DNA of 64,000 nt from Bursaphelenchus xylophilus. Taxonomy: Eukaryota; Nematoda; Chromadorea; Rhabditida; Aphelenchoididae. Of the stretch, positions 1-13,200 are shown one piece after another; the stretch's first letter is position 1, and each line of letters starts with the position of its first letter. The stretch covers positions 2,976,001 through 3,040,000 of the forward strand of contig CAJFCV020000004.1 in the NCBI GenBank assembly GCA_904066235.2, written 5' to 3'. Under the pieces are notes generated by a model. It saw nothing but the letters and a program-made list of their open reading frames with translations, was not told the DNA's origin and ran no database searches. The position numbers and the translations under genes were made by a program.

Positions 1-2296
1 TACAAAAATTAGTGTAGGGTCATATTTTATGGTGGTAGTCACACCTCGGGCTAAAAAATTTGAAAATTCGTAGTGGCGATTGCGTAATAAGTAAAAATTC
101 TAAGATTATGACTAAATCTCGGATATAGGGGTAATCGATGGCGCTGATTTCGAAAATGATATTCATTTGTTATGATTCTTACAATTTCGCTTAAGTAGTA
201 CTGTAAAGTAGTAATTTTTGATTTTTTTCATCGAATAGTCGACGTATAGGTAGTTGATGGCGCTTATTTCGAAAATGATATTCATTTTTAAAGATTCTTA
301 CAATTTTGCTTAAGTAGTACTGTAAAGTAGTAATTTTTGAAAATTTTAGCTGAGATGTCGAGTTATAGGTAATCGAGGATGCTGATTTTGAAAATGATAT
401 TCATTTTTCATGATTTTAACTTTTTTCTTAAGTAGTAGCGTAAAGTAGTAATTTTTGAAAATTTTAGATGAGATGTCGAGTTATAGGTAATCGACACCGC
501 GAATTTCGAAAACAATACCAGTTTTTTTATGATTATAACTTTTTTCTTAAGTAGTAGTGTTAAGTAGTAATTTTTGAGATTTTTTGAATTGGTAGGGTTA
601 TGGGTGCTGATTCCAGAATAAGATTCCTGATGAGTTGTGCTGTAAAGTTGTGATTTCTTTGTTTTTATTTTATTTTTTTGATGAATAGTTAATTAAGTGC
701 AAGGCATGTGTTATTGTTGATTCAAAAACTGTGTTAATCTTCTGTAGTTTTTATTCATCTCCAATCTGTTGGCAGAAGAACTTTTGCTCAGAATTTTCTG
801 TCAAACCTGGCATAGCGGCAGGCTATCCCAAGCCAAACAAATTTTATAGCAGAAAAATTTCTGTCAAACCCCGCCCATTTTGGCGCGCTCGATGAAGGGC
901 AGAAGCAATACCGTTGATGACTCGAAGTAATAATCGCATGAAAAACAACCCTGTTGGATAATTGTTCAGTCTAGCATTTATCACAATAAAAATTTAAAAT
1001 ATTTTGCAAATGTTTTCAACTCCTTCAGGTCCGTGTGATATCACCTAAAACAATATCTGCCTAATTGCAATAAATCGATAGAGAAAACGTTGAAACAGCA
1101 AATAACTTGCGTAAATTTAACCTATTCCTGTACGGACAACGTCACAAAATAGTACGGTTGTTTTTTTTTTTATGACAAAAAATTTTTAAAATATAACTAT
1201 GTTGTCTAAGGATTGTTTCTCATGCGATTATTACTTCGAGTCATCAACGGTATTGCTTCTGCCCTTCATCGAGCGCGCCAAAATGGGCGGGGTTTGACAG
1301 AAATTTTTCTGCTATAAAATTTGTTTGGCTTGGGATAGCCTGCCGCTATGCCAGGTTTGACAGAAAATTCTGAGCAAAAGTTCTTCTGCCAACAGATTGG
1401 AGATGAATAAAAACTACAGAAGATGAACACAGTTTTTGAATCAACAATAACACATGCCTTGCACTTAATTAACTATTCATCAAAAAAATAAAATAAAAAC
1501 AAAGAAATCACAACTTTACAGCACAACTCATCAGGAATCTTATTCTGGAATCAGCACCCATATACCCTACCAATTCAAAAAATCTCAAAAATTACTACTT
1601 TACAGTACTATTTAAGAAAAAAGTTACAATCATAAAAAAACTGGTATTGTTTTCGAAATCCGCGGTGTCGATTAATAAATCGATGTGTCGATTAATAAAT
1701 CGACATCTCGTCTAAAATTTTCAAAAGTTACTACTTTACACTACTACTTAAGAAAAAAGTTATAATCATGAAAAATGAATATCATTTTCAAAATCAGCAT
1801 CCTCGATTACCTATAACTCGACATCTCAGCTAAAATTTTCAAAAATTACTACTTTACGCTACTACTTAAGAAAAAAGTTAAAATCATGAAAAATGAATAT
1901 CATTTTCAAAATCAGCATCCTCGATTACCTATAACTCGACATCTCAGCTAAAATTTTCAAAAATTACTACTTTACAGTACTACTTAAGCAAAATTGTAAG
2001 AATCTTTAAAAATGAATATCATTTTCGAAATAAGCGCCATCAACTACCTATACGTCGACTATTCGATGAAAAAAATCAAAAATTACTACTTTACAGTACT
2101 ACTTAAGCGAAATTGTAAGAATCATAACAAATGAATATCATTTTCGAAATCAGCGCCATCGATTACCCCTACATCCGAGATTTAGTCATAATCTTAGAAT
2201 TTTTACTTATTACGCAATCGCCACTACGAATTTTCAAATTTTTTAGCCCGAGGTGTGACTACCACCATAAAATATGACCCTACACTAATTTTTGTA
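1..2296. repeat. 2.3-kb foldback (inverted-repeat) element with internal tandem units
   Basis: Positions 1-19 (TACAAAAATTAGTGTAGGG) are the reverse complement of 2278-2296. The match continues inward through arms of about 950 bp (left) and about 1085 bp (right), around a unique centre near 955-1210. Inside each arm a unit of roughly 115-120 bp is repeated in tandem (left starts near 137, 258, 380 and 497), each with a GAAAATGATATTCATTT-like core and a TTAAGTAGTA block. The right arm carries about one extra unit, which explains its length. I see no transposase reading frame, so this looks like a non-autonomous foldback element. The left end coincides with the window edge, so the arm may continue further upstream. 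Confidence 0.85.
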
Positions 2297-2420
2297 TTTG
2301 GGGGCATAATGGGAATATTTTGGGGGCACCTTCCAACCTCCTATTTGGGGGCATGTGTTTGGGGGCAGAATGGGAGAATTTGGGGGCAGAATGGTATTAA
2401 TTTAGGGGCAGCCATTGCGT
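2297..2420 (+). repeat. G-run minisatellite (TTGGGGGCA units)
   Basis: Directly abutting the foldback there are five exact TGGGGGCA units plus one TAGGGGCA variant in about 120 bp, separated by short AT-rich spacers such as GAATGG. Four or more G-tracts on one strand could form a G-quadruplex. No coding function is evident. Confidence 0.6.
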
Positions 2421-2919
2421 TGTCCCTCTCAAAATGTCTTTTTCGACTCTAGATTGTTATTTAAAAACGGTTGACTCACTGTTTACAATTTTTTATACCG
2501 CAAGTACCTAGTGTAATATCCCAAACACCTGAAACTTGCCGAAAGGCGGTTTGGAATCCAATCAACAGCTTCCAATAACAAAATAGCACTCCTTTCCGAT
2601 CTACACCCCAAATTGATTCATCGGGAAAGGAAAATAAATTGATTGTAAAAAAGCCGCGCACCTTGGGGCTCTCGCAACCCAAAATTTAGTTTTTATGACG
2701 ATAAAAAAAGAAAAGAGTTATTTTCCCAAACATTTCACGTTGACTCATTCAGCCTGTGTATTTATGGGGCTGAATTCGAGAATGTAAAGTGGAGAGAAAT
2801 TCGAGATCGAATTCTAATTAGCCTCAGGGCAAAAGAGTGGTCTTAGAAGGGGGAATTGACAACAATATAGATTAGATTGAAGCTTGTAAAAGAGAAAGGA
2901 ATAAGTATAGAGAATGGTA
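2421..2919. other. Gene-free stretch
   Basis: I see no convincing exon, RNA gene or long repeat here. The short open frames lack splice signals and recognisable protein features. Confidence 0.5.
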
Positions 2920-3137
2920 CAGTGACGGACCTGATACAGTGGCAAAAAATGTATGTTTTTGCATCCGGGAAGTATCAAAAAATGTTGCAAAATGTCTCCC
3001 TCTCCAAGTTAAAAAAACAATGCTTTGAAAGGCACGCAGTTTTTTTTCACTTGGAGAGGGAGACATTTTGCTACATTTTTTGATACTTCCTGAATGCAAA
3101 ATGGTACGTTTTTGCCACTGGATTAGGTCCGCCACTG
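2920..3137. mobile_element. Palindromic MITE family M1, copy 1
   Basis: This is an almost complete palindrome with CAGTG..CACTG ends flanked by TA on both sides, as expected for Tc1/mariner-type MITEs. The arms carry GGACCTGATMCAGTGGCAAA and a pyrimidine-rich block complementary to CACTTGGAGAGGGAG. Open frames inside it are by-products of the palindrome. The same family recurs eight more times in the window. Confidence 0.85.
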
Positions 3138-4161
3138 TAGTATGCAAAGCATACTAAAATACCGCCTAAAATCTTAGGAAATGCATTTTAATTAAACCTT
3201 CCTTTCTCTATTTGTTTTTGGCGCCTGGATTGGACAGGGCAAAGAAAAAGAGTTTTCGGCTGCTCTTCAAATCCGAGACAAACCCCCTAAAGGCATGGGA
3301 GGGGAAACCAAAAATGCAAGTGTTTATTTGAGGGACAAAGAAAGAAATCGATTGCACGGTGCAAAATTTTAAAAATATTTTGCACTGTGCAGAATTTTTC
3401 GTGGGAAAATTTGCATAGAAAAATTAGGAGGTGACTTTTTGAGTCGCGCTATGACGATCTAGAGCTATTTTAGGAGGTTAAAATACGGAATCCTGACTTT
3501 TGATACATAAAATATTTTGACCGAAAGGGATACCAATAACAATATATTAGAAAAAAATAAAAATCAATAAGAATTACCGCGATTATGGTCTAAACACGCC
3601 CTAAATGACTCATCGAACCCTATTTTCAACCCGATCCTATAGGTTCACGTTCGGATCGCATTAAAAGTTTGTCCGGAATCTAATAAGCGAACAAACAATG
3701 AAACCACTCGAGCGTCCCTAAAAAAGAGACGGGAAATGTCGGGATTATAATAACCAAGAGTAAGGCCGACCTGCAAAAGGTAAATAAACAGCCGGCGTGG
3801 GAAACAACCTTGGATATTTGAGGCAAAACGGGATTTTATAACATTTCCCCTAATATATTTCTTTGGGTTTACGAGTTTTACTGCTTTTTCGTGACTAAAA
3901 TTGCGGTAAATCATGTTTACTACGCTTTTAAAGTCTCGGTAAATCAATAGCACCTCTCAGTTTTTCAGAGGCAATTAATGCCCTCGAGGGAAATGGCGTG
4001 AAAGTCCGCTCAAACCGCTGGGCAAAACCGAAGGCCAAATGGGGATTTCATAAAGGGAAACCTTACAAAATCAATATTGCCTGAGGGAACGGGAGAAATA
4101 CTGAATATTTGCTTTGAAGTTGGGGTTGATACTAGTAATGTTTTGAGTGGTATGAGGGATT
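3138..4161. other. Intergenic sequence with a small palindrome
   Basis: A short palindrome around 3354-3400 pairs TTGCACGGTGCAAAATTT with its near-complement TTTTGCACTGTGCAG. No exon or RNA gene is supported elsewhere in this stretch. Confidence 0.4.
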
Positions 4162-5386
4162 TTTTACAAGGAAAGTGCTTTTATGGGGGCTCCTACTTTT
4201 AGACGGGACATATCTCAAAAAATACATAAAATCATGCTGATTAAGAATATGTAAAAATTAGCTGCCCAATCTCGGGTTTAGGAGTGAAAAATCAAGCCAG
4301 TTTTTGGGCATTTTCACCCCTAAAACCCGAAATTGGGCAGCTAATTATTACATATTCTTAATCAGCATGATTTTACGTACAGGGTGGGCCATTAAAACCT
4401 TCCATCCTCTTTTTTTAGATTTCTCCGCGGAGACTCCGCCGATTTTCATGAAATTTAGATTTTTCTGGAGCTGAGATGCGCCATTTTCAACCGGTTGAAT
4501 TTGAAAAAAAAATATCCTGAATTGACCTTTCTATGCCTTTCCAAAGTTTTTGAAAATTATTTTCGAGCCGAAACCGCTAAAACTTTGAAAATTTTTGGAA
4601 TGATTTTGAAAACGTGGTCATTTTTTCGGGGTTTTGGGCGAAATCTTACTCTTTTTGCCTCATATATTTGCAGAATACTGTTGTAAAAACTAATTTATTT
4701 AACAATTTGATTATTAATATTTCTATCTGTGCTCGACGTGTCCACCTCCTCTTATTCTGGATTTCATGAAACCCCACAAAAAGAAATTGCAGAAAGTTAA
4801 GTTGAAATTTAAGAACAGCTCGAATTGCGGATCGTGAACATGGTTTAAATTCAATCGAGCCTGGCTCCAAGCCTCAATACGCCAAGCTCTGGCTTGTAGC
4901 CCTAACGTGGACTTTTTCACTCTTGCCAAAAAAAAATTTTTTTTTCGACGTTCATCCCCTAACGGTAATGCAGACAACACTCTTTTTGTTTTCATCCACA
5001 TTTAAACAAGTTTAGAGAAAGCGTACGGGACGTTTTACTCCACGATTTTACCAAAAAAAAGGCCGGAAATTTTCCAAGTCCGAGAAAGGCAACTGAAAAT
5101 CATTCCAAAAATTTTCAAAGTTTTAGCGGTTTCGGCTCGAAAATAATTTTCAAAAACTTTGGGAAGGCATAGAAAGGTCCATTCAGGATATTTTTTTTCA
5201 AATTCTACCCGTTGAAAATGGCGCATCTCAGCTCCAGAAAAATCTAAATTTCATGAAAATCGGCGGAGTCTCCGCGGAGAAATCTAAAAAAAGAGGACGG
5301 AAGGTTTTAGTGGCCCACCCTGTATTTCTTGAGATACGTCCGTCTAAAAGTAGGAGCCCCCATAAAAGCTCTTTCCTTGTGAAAAG
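4162..5386. repeat. 1.2-kb foldback element
   Basis: The left arm beginning ACAAGGAAAGTGCTTTTATG pairs with the right arm ending CATAAAAGCTCTTTCCTTGT. Within the arms a second strong match joins 4384-4500 and 5199-5319 (TCTCCGCGGAGACTCCGCCG and its complement). A third palindrome lies between (about 4240-4375). The central part, about 4690-5035, is unique. No transposase is visible, so a non-autonomous foldback element is the simplest reading. Confidence 0.8.
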
Positions 5387-6310
5387 AGCTAAAATAAGGT
5401 GGAGATGATTGTGATTTCCTCTCTTTTCGATTCCGAATTGAAAAAAAGAACTAACTGCTTGGTCATGGCATATTTTACAATTCTCAACTTTACGTTGCAG
5501 GGTTTTTTTAAAACGTTTCTGTCGCATTTTGTCACTAAACCCGCAAAAATTTCCAAGACCCCCAAACGGCTCTCTGATTCGCTGGACATAACCCTTTTCG
5601 AAGCCCCTTCAGAGTCAAAAAGAAGTGGGAATAATGGAGGAAAGAAGCGAAAAGAATGGTTTTGAAATACGATAAACAACCCGGAATGGGTGCATGAATG
5701 TGAGTTCTACGGTAAATTCTTGTTTCCACGTTTAGGTGAATCATCGGGAAATAGTGACGTCAGGAAATTTTGGTTGGGAAAATACTGTAATTTGAACAGA
5801 AAATTTTAAATTTTTACTGAAAGATTGAGGAAATGAAAATTTTTGGATTTTTTGAAAATTTTAAAAAATAAAAAAAATGTAAAATACGTATTTCCATGGC
5901 TTCTGGAACTGAATATTTTCATTAAATTAAATTTTATTACAACAGAACATAAAAAAGTAAAATAAAAAAGACAAAAATTGCAAAACTTCAGAAATTGTTC
6001 CAAGAACCACGAAATACCAAAAACAATAAATCCCCCACCCTCACCACAGCTTTTTCGCATAGTCAGAAATATAAACAAGGCCGAGTTCAGCAATTTTTCG
6101 TCCAGATTGAGCCAATTCCCCTCACTTTTCCAAAGCCTTTTCCCCTCGAAAATGATCCGCTCTCTCTCGGAAAATTCGAATAACTACTCTGTTTGTAACC
6201 ATAGTAGTTACGCTCAGTCCAACGGATCTCTCTGAATAATACATTAGGATTTCAAAAAGGTCGAAAATTTCGAAAATGTAAGGGGAAATTTTTGAAAAAT
6301 TAGTTTGCGG
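5387..6310. other. Intergenic AT-rich sequence
   Basis: Short overlapping open frames occur on both strands but none has splice signals or recognisable protein features. I support no gene here. Confidence 0.4.
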
Positions 6311-6493
6311 GATTGCACTGTGCGGCAAAAAAAATTTTTTCGAATTTTGGCATTTCGACCATCGCCTAAGGGCATAATTTTTGTACAGGTCATAAAGGAC
6401 TTTCTTCTACCTGCTTTCATAAATTTTCAGCCAGTTCACGGTTTTCTGCATAGTGCGAAAATCATTTTTTTTTAAATTTCGCACAGTGCAATC
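6311..6493. mobile_element. Small palindromic MITE-like element
   Basis: GATTGCACTGTGCG at the left end is the reverse complement of CGCACAGTGCAATC at the right end, about 180 bp apart. Other GCACAGTGCAA motifs occur near 3355, 9825, 32090 and 39755, which suggests a dispersed family. Confidence 0.55.
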
Positions 6494-7344
6494 ATCAAAA
6501 ATGAAAAATTTCAGAAACCAAAAAAATTGCAAATTATTCTGCAACCTGAGGCGTTTTGAAATCCAGAATTCTGGCATCTGTCAACAGGCGTCTCCCTTCA
6601 ATGATTTGGACGTAAAAACTTTGGAGAATAAGGCCCAAAAAGAGAGGGATGTCCCCAAAGAGCCCCAACTTTGACTCAATTTGTTCGGAAAAATTAAATA
6701 AGCCCAATGGAAATGGACGGAAAACAAAAATGAAAGGGTTTTCGAGGCTGGAAAAGGGTGAAATATATCGAATATTGTACTTGACATCAGATGACAAACT
6801 TATTAAAAAATATTTTTTAAACAATAAAATTAATATTGGGAAACTTCATAGATAATATCTAAATATCATGCATGACCCACAACTCCCAAATAACCGGCAA
6901 AATATCCCCGCAGAATTCGCGGTATCGACCGTGGCCTTCAGAATTTGAAAAATAAAAAAAATTTACGGACGATCGAGAAACGGAGGGGGGCTTGGTGTGA
7001 AGGTCATCCGAATGTATGGATCTTCAGAACTTTTATTTTTTATTGCGGCTCATTTTCGGCGCACAAATATGCGCGCAAATTCGATTAATTGCCGGTTAAT
7101 TGGGCATTAACGGGGCCGTTTGGGAGAAGAGTGTCGGAATTTGAATATTCCGATGATCGATGGGGAGAAATTTCAAGTGCGATGCGAAAGAAAAGGCAAA
7201 AATATAATATTTTTATATCGATTTTAGCTTTTTTGGTGATTTGGGATATTAGAGTAAACATTAACACACACAAACTAAAATTTTTGATCAAAAACTCCAA
7301 GTAAACTTTATTATTAAATTCCCAAATCTCCGAAGATACTCTAA
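6494..7344. other. Intergenic; probable 3' flank of the MSP-domain gene
   Basis: No convincing exon or RNA gene is visible. The stretch lies downstream of the minus-strand MSP-domain gene ending at 7345. Confidence 0.4.
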
Positions 7345-8676
7345 TTACTCATCAGCAAAGTCGATCTCAAAATTCAGCACGATTCTTCGGACCCCATCAA
7401 AGTTCGGATTCTTCTTCCAGAACTCCCTCAAATCCTTCAATTCTTCGTCAGTTTGATCGGTTAGCTTGATGTGGTAGATGGCGATGTAATGAAGACCATC
7501 TGGGATCTCCTTGGCATTGTAGGAGATGCGGATAGAGAGCTCGGAGTGTGGTTCAATGATGCCTAAGGGCGGCTTGGCTCGGAGCTTTTCGGTTAGAGTT
7601 GTTTTGATCTGGAACATTTGGGGTCATCAAAAAAATGTTGACTTCACAAACCTATTTGAAAGTTTGCGATTTGAATAGTTTTCTATGGCTAATTCTTAAT
7701 TCTATGATTTATGCTCATAATTTTTTATTTTTCCAAAAAGTGATAAAGAAAACAGAATAAAAAAAACAGTAAAATCTGTACAACTATGCAACGAAATCTT
7801 TAAAAAACTGCAAAGGCTCCAGGAATCGGTTTTAGGCCGAGGAGTCCGGTGACCGGATTAGACTCTTCGCTATCGGTTTTTTACATTTCGTCTTGATTTC
7901 CAGAGAAAGAGAGAAAAAAGACACGCAAAAGCGTACTCTCTCGCCCCAAAAATTCCCCATTTCGTCCCCGACAAAACGTTTTTTCGCGTCTTTTTTTGGC
8001 AAATTGCCAATCCATTCACCGGACTGTTTTAGCTTACCTCAGTTTGACGTGCCATGCACTTTGAAAAATGCGGGCGAAAAATTCTCATTGACTTTTTGGG
8101 CCGACTGATAACTCACCTTGAAAGTCTGCCGTTGATCAGTATTATTCTCCAGGAAAATCCGAATATGAGCTGGTTCGGAATGATTTTGGTCGATTCGGAA
8201 ACAAGCCCCATCAATGGGCTCCAAGCCCAGTTTGAAGGTGGGTTCATGGGGTTTGTTGGGGAGAATTTCAGTGTGCAGGTTGAAAGTCTCGGCCAAATTT
8301 GAGTAGGACGAGGAGTTGGAGAGGGCTGAAATTTCAAGGAATTTACTAAAGTTTCAATTCTGATATCTACCAAAAGTATTAGCAAAAAAAATCTTAATTT
8401 TCTGCACTTTTTAACAATAAAATTGCAATGCAACCTATGTATGTACAGCACACTCCCATACGACGAAAGCCATGTATAACAAACAATTTCAGAGGTATCA
8501 AAGGTCAATATTTGGCCACAATGAACCTCCATGCAATATACCCCTTCTATAATATAACAAATAATTACCCCTTATATAACAAAAAAACAGATTAGTTGCA
8601 TTTTTGAAGGGCATGGCTTTAACCTACCATAAATCGATCCTCGACGTTCCTCATGCGGCTCCAATGTGACAGGCAT
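7345..8676 (-). CDS. MSP (major sperm protein)-domain protein, 173 aa
   Basis: The model is ATG at 8676 with exons 8676-8628, 8325-8117 and 7608-7345. Donors are GTAGGTT and GTGAGTT, acceptors are TTTCAG and TTCCAG, and the phases close exactly. A TTTTAG lies about 10 nt before the ATG, a likely trans-splice acceptor. The C-terminal ~120 residues match the MSP immunoglobulin-like fold: a RIFLENNT strand, then the signature junction QTFKIKTT across intron 2, then GIIEPHSELSIRI. MSP-domain proteins serve as sperm cytoskeletal or signalling proteins, and related domains (VAP) bind ER ligands. There is no C-terminal TM anchor, which argues against VAP. The ~50-residue N-terminal extension and acidic C-terminus (DFADE) differ from the short sperm MSPs. 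The family is clear; the role in sperm is inferred. Confidence 0.8.
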
Positions 8677-9016
8677 GATGGTTATGCTAAAAGATATAGT
8701 ATTACTTCATAAAATGAACATTAAAGCAAAAAGATACGTATTTTAAAATGACGCCTTTGCAGAGAGAATTTACTTATTTAACCTGCGAAATCTTCGGGTT
8801 GCGTGAAATGACCAGTGATATTCTTAGCTTGCCAAAAGCAGTCACGGAACGTAAAACTGTCGTTTTCCCCGAAGTACAAAGGAACAAGATGACAAGGTTG
8901 GAATTTTACTTCCAATAAAAAATTGCCGGACTTTGCAACATTGGACCTCGCGCACCGAAATGCTTAATAGCGCGAAAATCAAGCTTATGATTACAATATC
9001 GCATAGTGCGTCTTAC
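8677..9016. other. Upstream region of the MSP-domain gene
   Basis: This stretch should hold the promoter of the minus-strand MSP-domain gene. I recognise no specific site other than the likely spliced-leader acceptor next to the ATG. Confidence 0.4.
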
Positions 9017-9421
9017 AGGGGAAGTACCCCAAGTTCGACGCTCAGATTTTGATGAAACTTGGCACAAATTTAGAATAATTTTTTCTAAAGTATATGCGAG
9101 AATCTTAGCTCGCGCTTTTCAGAAACAAGCGAGATTTTTAGATCGAAAGTCGGCGAAAATTTGTGACATTTTGTCGAATTTTGTTTCGACAAAAAATTAT
9201 TTTTTTCCGGACGAAACTAGCAAAGTTATGGTCAAAAAATCTTTCTCTCTCTGGCCGCTCTCCCCATTTAGCTTACTCTCTTAGCGGCAAAGATTGTTTG
9301 ATATCTCGGCGGCGCTTGCAAAGCGCGAGCTCAAACTTTCAGGAATTGATATTTAGTTTATGACCGACGTGTGCGCAAAATTTAAAGAAAATCTGAGTGT
9401 CGCACTTGGGGTACTATCCTT
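9017..9421. mobile_element. ~400-bp terminal-inverted-repeat element
   Basis: GGAAGTACCCCAAGTTCGAC at the left pairs with the right end reading GTCGCACTTGGGGTACTATCC, and CTCAGATTTT pairs with AAAATCTGAG. The interior has no convincing protein. It is probably a MITE. Confidence 0.65.
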
Positions 9422-10010
9422 CTTAGCTGAGTACGAAAAATAACAAAATTTGCTATAGGTGCTTGCAGGCAACCCAAGAAAACCAGAGAAATAGAACAAT
9501 TTTTAAAAGTTTCATGGCTTTCCGAATTTTTCAAGACCTCCCGAACCGCTCAGCATTTACTTTCCAAGTGCATGTAAAACAAATACGGCTAAAAAAAGCC
9601 GGGTTTTAATTTCGGCCGAGTTACTAATTGGGTTCCTAAATTGGCATGGGAATAGTTTCTTTGACACCACACGGAACTCTTAGCTAAATTAAACACCGCA
9701 TGACGAATTTAGACAGGTTTGACGTTCTTGATGTTATATTTACGTCAATTACAAAAATTCTATTTATAGAATTTTTTGTTATTTGTAATCGCTTTTTTCA
9801 GTGTTTCTTTTTTTTTAATTTTGCACCGTGCAATTTTTTTCTTTTAAGGTAAATTGTATGGGGAAGTTACAGCTGATGAATGACTTGTAATTACTCGATT
9901 TGTGTACAATCCAGGCTTATGCAGCTTTCGGCTTTACGAGGCGAAGGATCATACAGTAAGTCAGATTTTTTTATTTCTTGATTAGAGAATTGCACTTTGC
10001 TTGGATTGAA
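9422..10010. other. Intergenic stretch left of the retroelement
   Basis: No exon, RNA gene or long repeat is supported here. Confidence 0.4.
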
Positions 10011-10014
10011 AAGT

Positions 10015-10279
10015 TGTAATAAATATTTAGATTAGGGTAATTTAGCAATTAGCAATTTAGCAATAATACAATAGGCACAATAATAAAATAATACTCTTTA
10101 TTCTTTCTCACTTCGAACACATCCTGTCTAACCCAATTCGCTCGATTTAAATAGTTATCTATATTACAACACAGGAATTTTCTCGATCGGAATTCTAGAA
10201 AAGTCGGGATAAAGACAAAGAAAGGGATTTTTTTATATTTGATTTTTTTTTGTCCTAAAGACTTTTTAAGTCTTTTATA
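10015..10279 (-). repeat. 3' LTR of the BEL/Pao element
   Basis: This copy is identical to 17632-17896. The retroelement reading frame runs about 25 bp into it before its stop codon at 10255-10257. Confidence 0.9.
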
Positions 10280-13200
10280 TTCCCGAAAGACGAAAAATTT
10301 TTAAACATTAAAAATACTTTAACAATGGTAAAAAGAATACAAATAGTTATAAAGACAGACGAAACATGTTGAATTGCATTATGATATATAATTGTAGATG
10401 TGGTAGGGATAAAATTTCTTGGATTTTTTATTGACTCACTAGCCACGCTCCAGAAAAACTTCATTGTCTCTCTTCCACAGGAGGCTTCACAATTTCCTCT
10501 TCCTCGAATTTTCTTTGTGGCACCGTCTGGTCTACAAGGCATCTGTTCGGTGGTATTTTCGCATCTAACCATCGCCAGTATGTTGTGTTCCTTCGAAGTG
10601 CATTTCACATCGTCCTTTTGTAGAGTAAATTGACATTCGTCTTTCTCTTCGAATGTTTCTATTTCATCGACTTGACCCATTACGATAATGAAGACTTCTA
10701 TATCTTCTTGCGTTTCCTTCACCATCGTCTGACCAGCCATGTTGTTGACCATTTCTTTCTGCCACTCCTCGTTTTTCCATGTCGTTGTCTGGCACTCGCA
10801 TTCTTTGTGGGTTCCGGAGTTTCGGCATTCGCATTGGCCATTGTAAGTGCATGTCTCCTGATCAATCTTCGGTTTCTGGCATATAAGGTTCGGAGGTTCT
10901 GGAGTTCTGTAGATGGAGTTGTTCTTAGCAAAGTAGTATCCTGGTTCTGGACGTTGCTCCGTGATCTCTACAACTTCGGCCTTCAGTTTGAGGTTGTGAT
11001 CAATGTTGACTTTTGATCCGGGGTAGATGTTCAATTTCTGGGTAGTTTGCTTGGTTGGTGTATCGTATTTTATATCAACCACAATGAATGGCTTCCATCT
11101 GCATTTGAACACTTTTATGGGATTTGTGTCCAAAATATGAACGTAATTTCGAGTGTAGAGACATGCATTTGTGAGTAGAAGGCACAAATGATCAATTCCT
11201 CCGGGCACTACCTCACAGTTTTGTCTTCCAATTGAGTTCTGCGCTTCTTTCGAGAATTCCTCGTCATAATTGATACCACATCCTCCAATTTCACATTTTC
11301 CGCGAAGAGGGCATCGTAACGTACTTTCCGTTCTGACTTCTGATGAGTAAGTGTAAGCCATTTCCACTTCTTGACATTCATATCCGGCTTGGACAATGTT
11401 CAGTTCGATTTTGGAGTGTGTCTTGTTTCCAATCTTATTGAGCAAACAGGTTTCTTCACCAACTTCATTCATCGCAAATCGACTGGTAAATTCTGTAGAA
11501 CATTGTGTTTGATTGCACACTCTGGTCTTTCCATTAACCGTTATTGGATCCGTGCAGCACATACATGTTCCTGCTAGCGACAGTGCTAGTATTGTGGGGA
11601 GAATCACCACTTCTCCAAGTTTTCGTCGTCGAACTTGCTGATCTTGTTGAACCAAATATTTCATCAGTTTGAAGGCAGCCTTGAATGGCAGAGTTGTCAA
11701 TCTTTGAACCCATCGAATTACAGCCAAAAATACTGAAATTGCTCCAAGGATGTAGCCAGCGATTATGGAGATTGATATTCCAGCTAGCATGTAGATATAC
11801 TTTTCCCATTTTTCTTCCGCGTTTTCGAAGTGTTCAATCTCCATATAACCCCATGCGGTTATTGGGACTTGGCCATTTTCTGTTACGTAATAGGTAGACT
11901 CCATCGTTGCATTTGTACATCTTTGTCGTTCATCTTCATCGTTCACACATAGCATTTCTTCTTTGTGGACGAGGCTGATTGATTTGACGAAAAATGTTCG
12001 CTTCCAGGCTACTTCAATCGTAGGTAGCAGGTGTTTTCCTGGGTTTGGGGTGATCATCCTTGGTTTGATGACTTCTTCGACGTTAGACCAATCCACCTGG
12101 TCTTCTTTGTCTGGTCTTCTCAACTTCTTTTTATCGTAAAATGAGCATCCGGTAGCCCATTTTGGACATTTGCACTTCTCGCCACATTTAACGTCGAGCC
12201 TTCCTCTCTTCCATTCTGATCGAAGATGACCATTTTCACATTTCATATTTTTCCAACACGGCTTGTCCATTTCGTAGACAATTTTCCCTTGTTGAACACA
12301 ATATTCACTAAGTCTCATTCGATCCATCGATGGGACGTCTTCCTCCCGGCAGGGAAGAATGTTTCCATCGGCCATTAGGGGGATTATAATTGACGCCAAA
12401 ATTGCAACGTAGATGGGAAGCGAGCTTCGCGGTCTCAGATTGTAATGGCGAGTTGAGTTCTTTTTTATTTCCACGGGTTTCTCTGTTTCCATTGACGGAG
12501 TAGGTTGTTGAGTTTCCCTTCTGAGACGTAGTTCAGCTTCCGTTGGATAAATTTGGCACAATGGGCGTAGATATGTCCTGCCGTCGTTGATCATCTTGAC
12601 TTCGGCGCGTCGTATTTGTCCGTCTTGGCTACGTGGTAATTTTGTGACAATTCCAAGGTTCCATTCTCCTCTGGGTACATTTTCTTCTTCCAAAATGACT
12701 AAGGCTCCAATTTGAGGTTCGACCAGGGCTGTTTTACTTTGGGCAAACTTCTGTTGATGACTTCGTAGAATGGGTAGATATTCGCTTCGGAACTTCTTCC
12801 AGAATTTGTCTAACAACTTGGCTTCTTTCTTGAATTCATCGAGAATTACATCACGCGTGTAAGTCTTCAGGCGAAAATCGGGATCAGCACTATCGTCAAA
12901 AATTGGAGCTCCAGGACGACTTCCAGGCGAGAGAAAGTCCATAGGGCGTAACACCAAATTGTCTTCTTCCACATACGTCAACGGTCTGGTGTTGATCATT
13001 GCTGATATTTCCCAAAGGTTGGTGTTGAAGTTCTCAGGCAATTTGTCTTTGAGTACATGCAGACCTTTCTTCAGGAGTGCCATCAATCGTTCGTATACGG
13101 CGCCTTCCCAGGGTCCATGAGGTGTTGTAAATTTCCATGTGATTCCATTTGTTGCACAGTATTGGAGAACATTTTCTCGTTCGTCGGTCTTCCATTGTGG

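Noticed and set aside
2297..2420. Telomere-like repeat
   Set aside because: Units are TTGGGGGCA, not the nematode TTAGGC, and the array is short and internal.
10630..11016. Plus-strand frames inside the retroelement
   Set aside because: They lie opposite the intact 2451-codon frame and match no domain.
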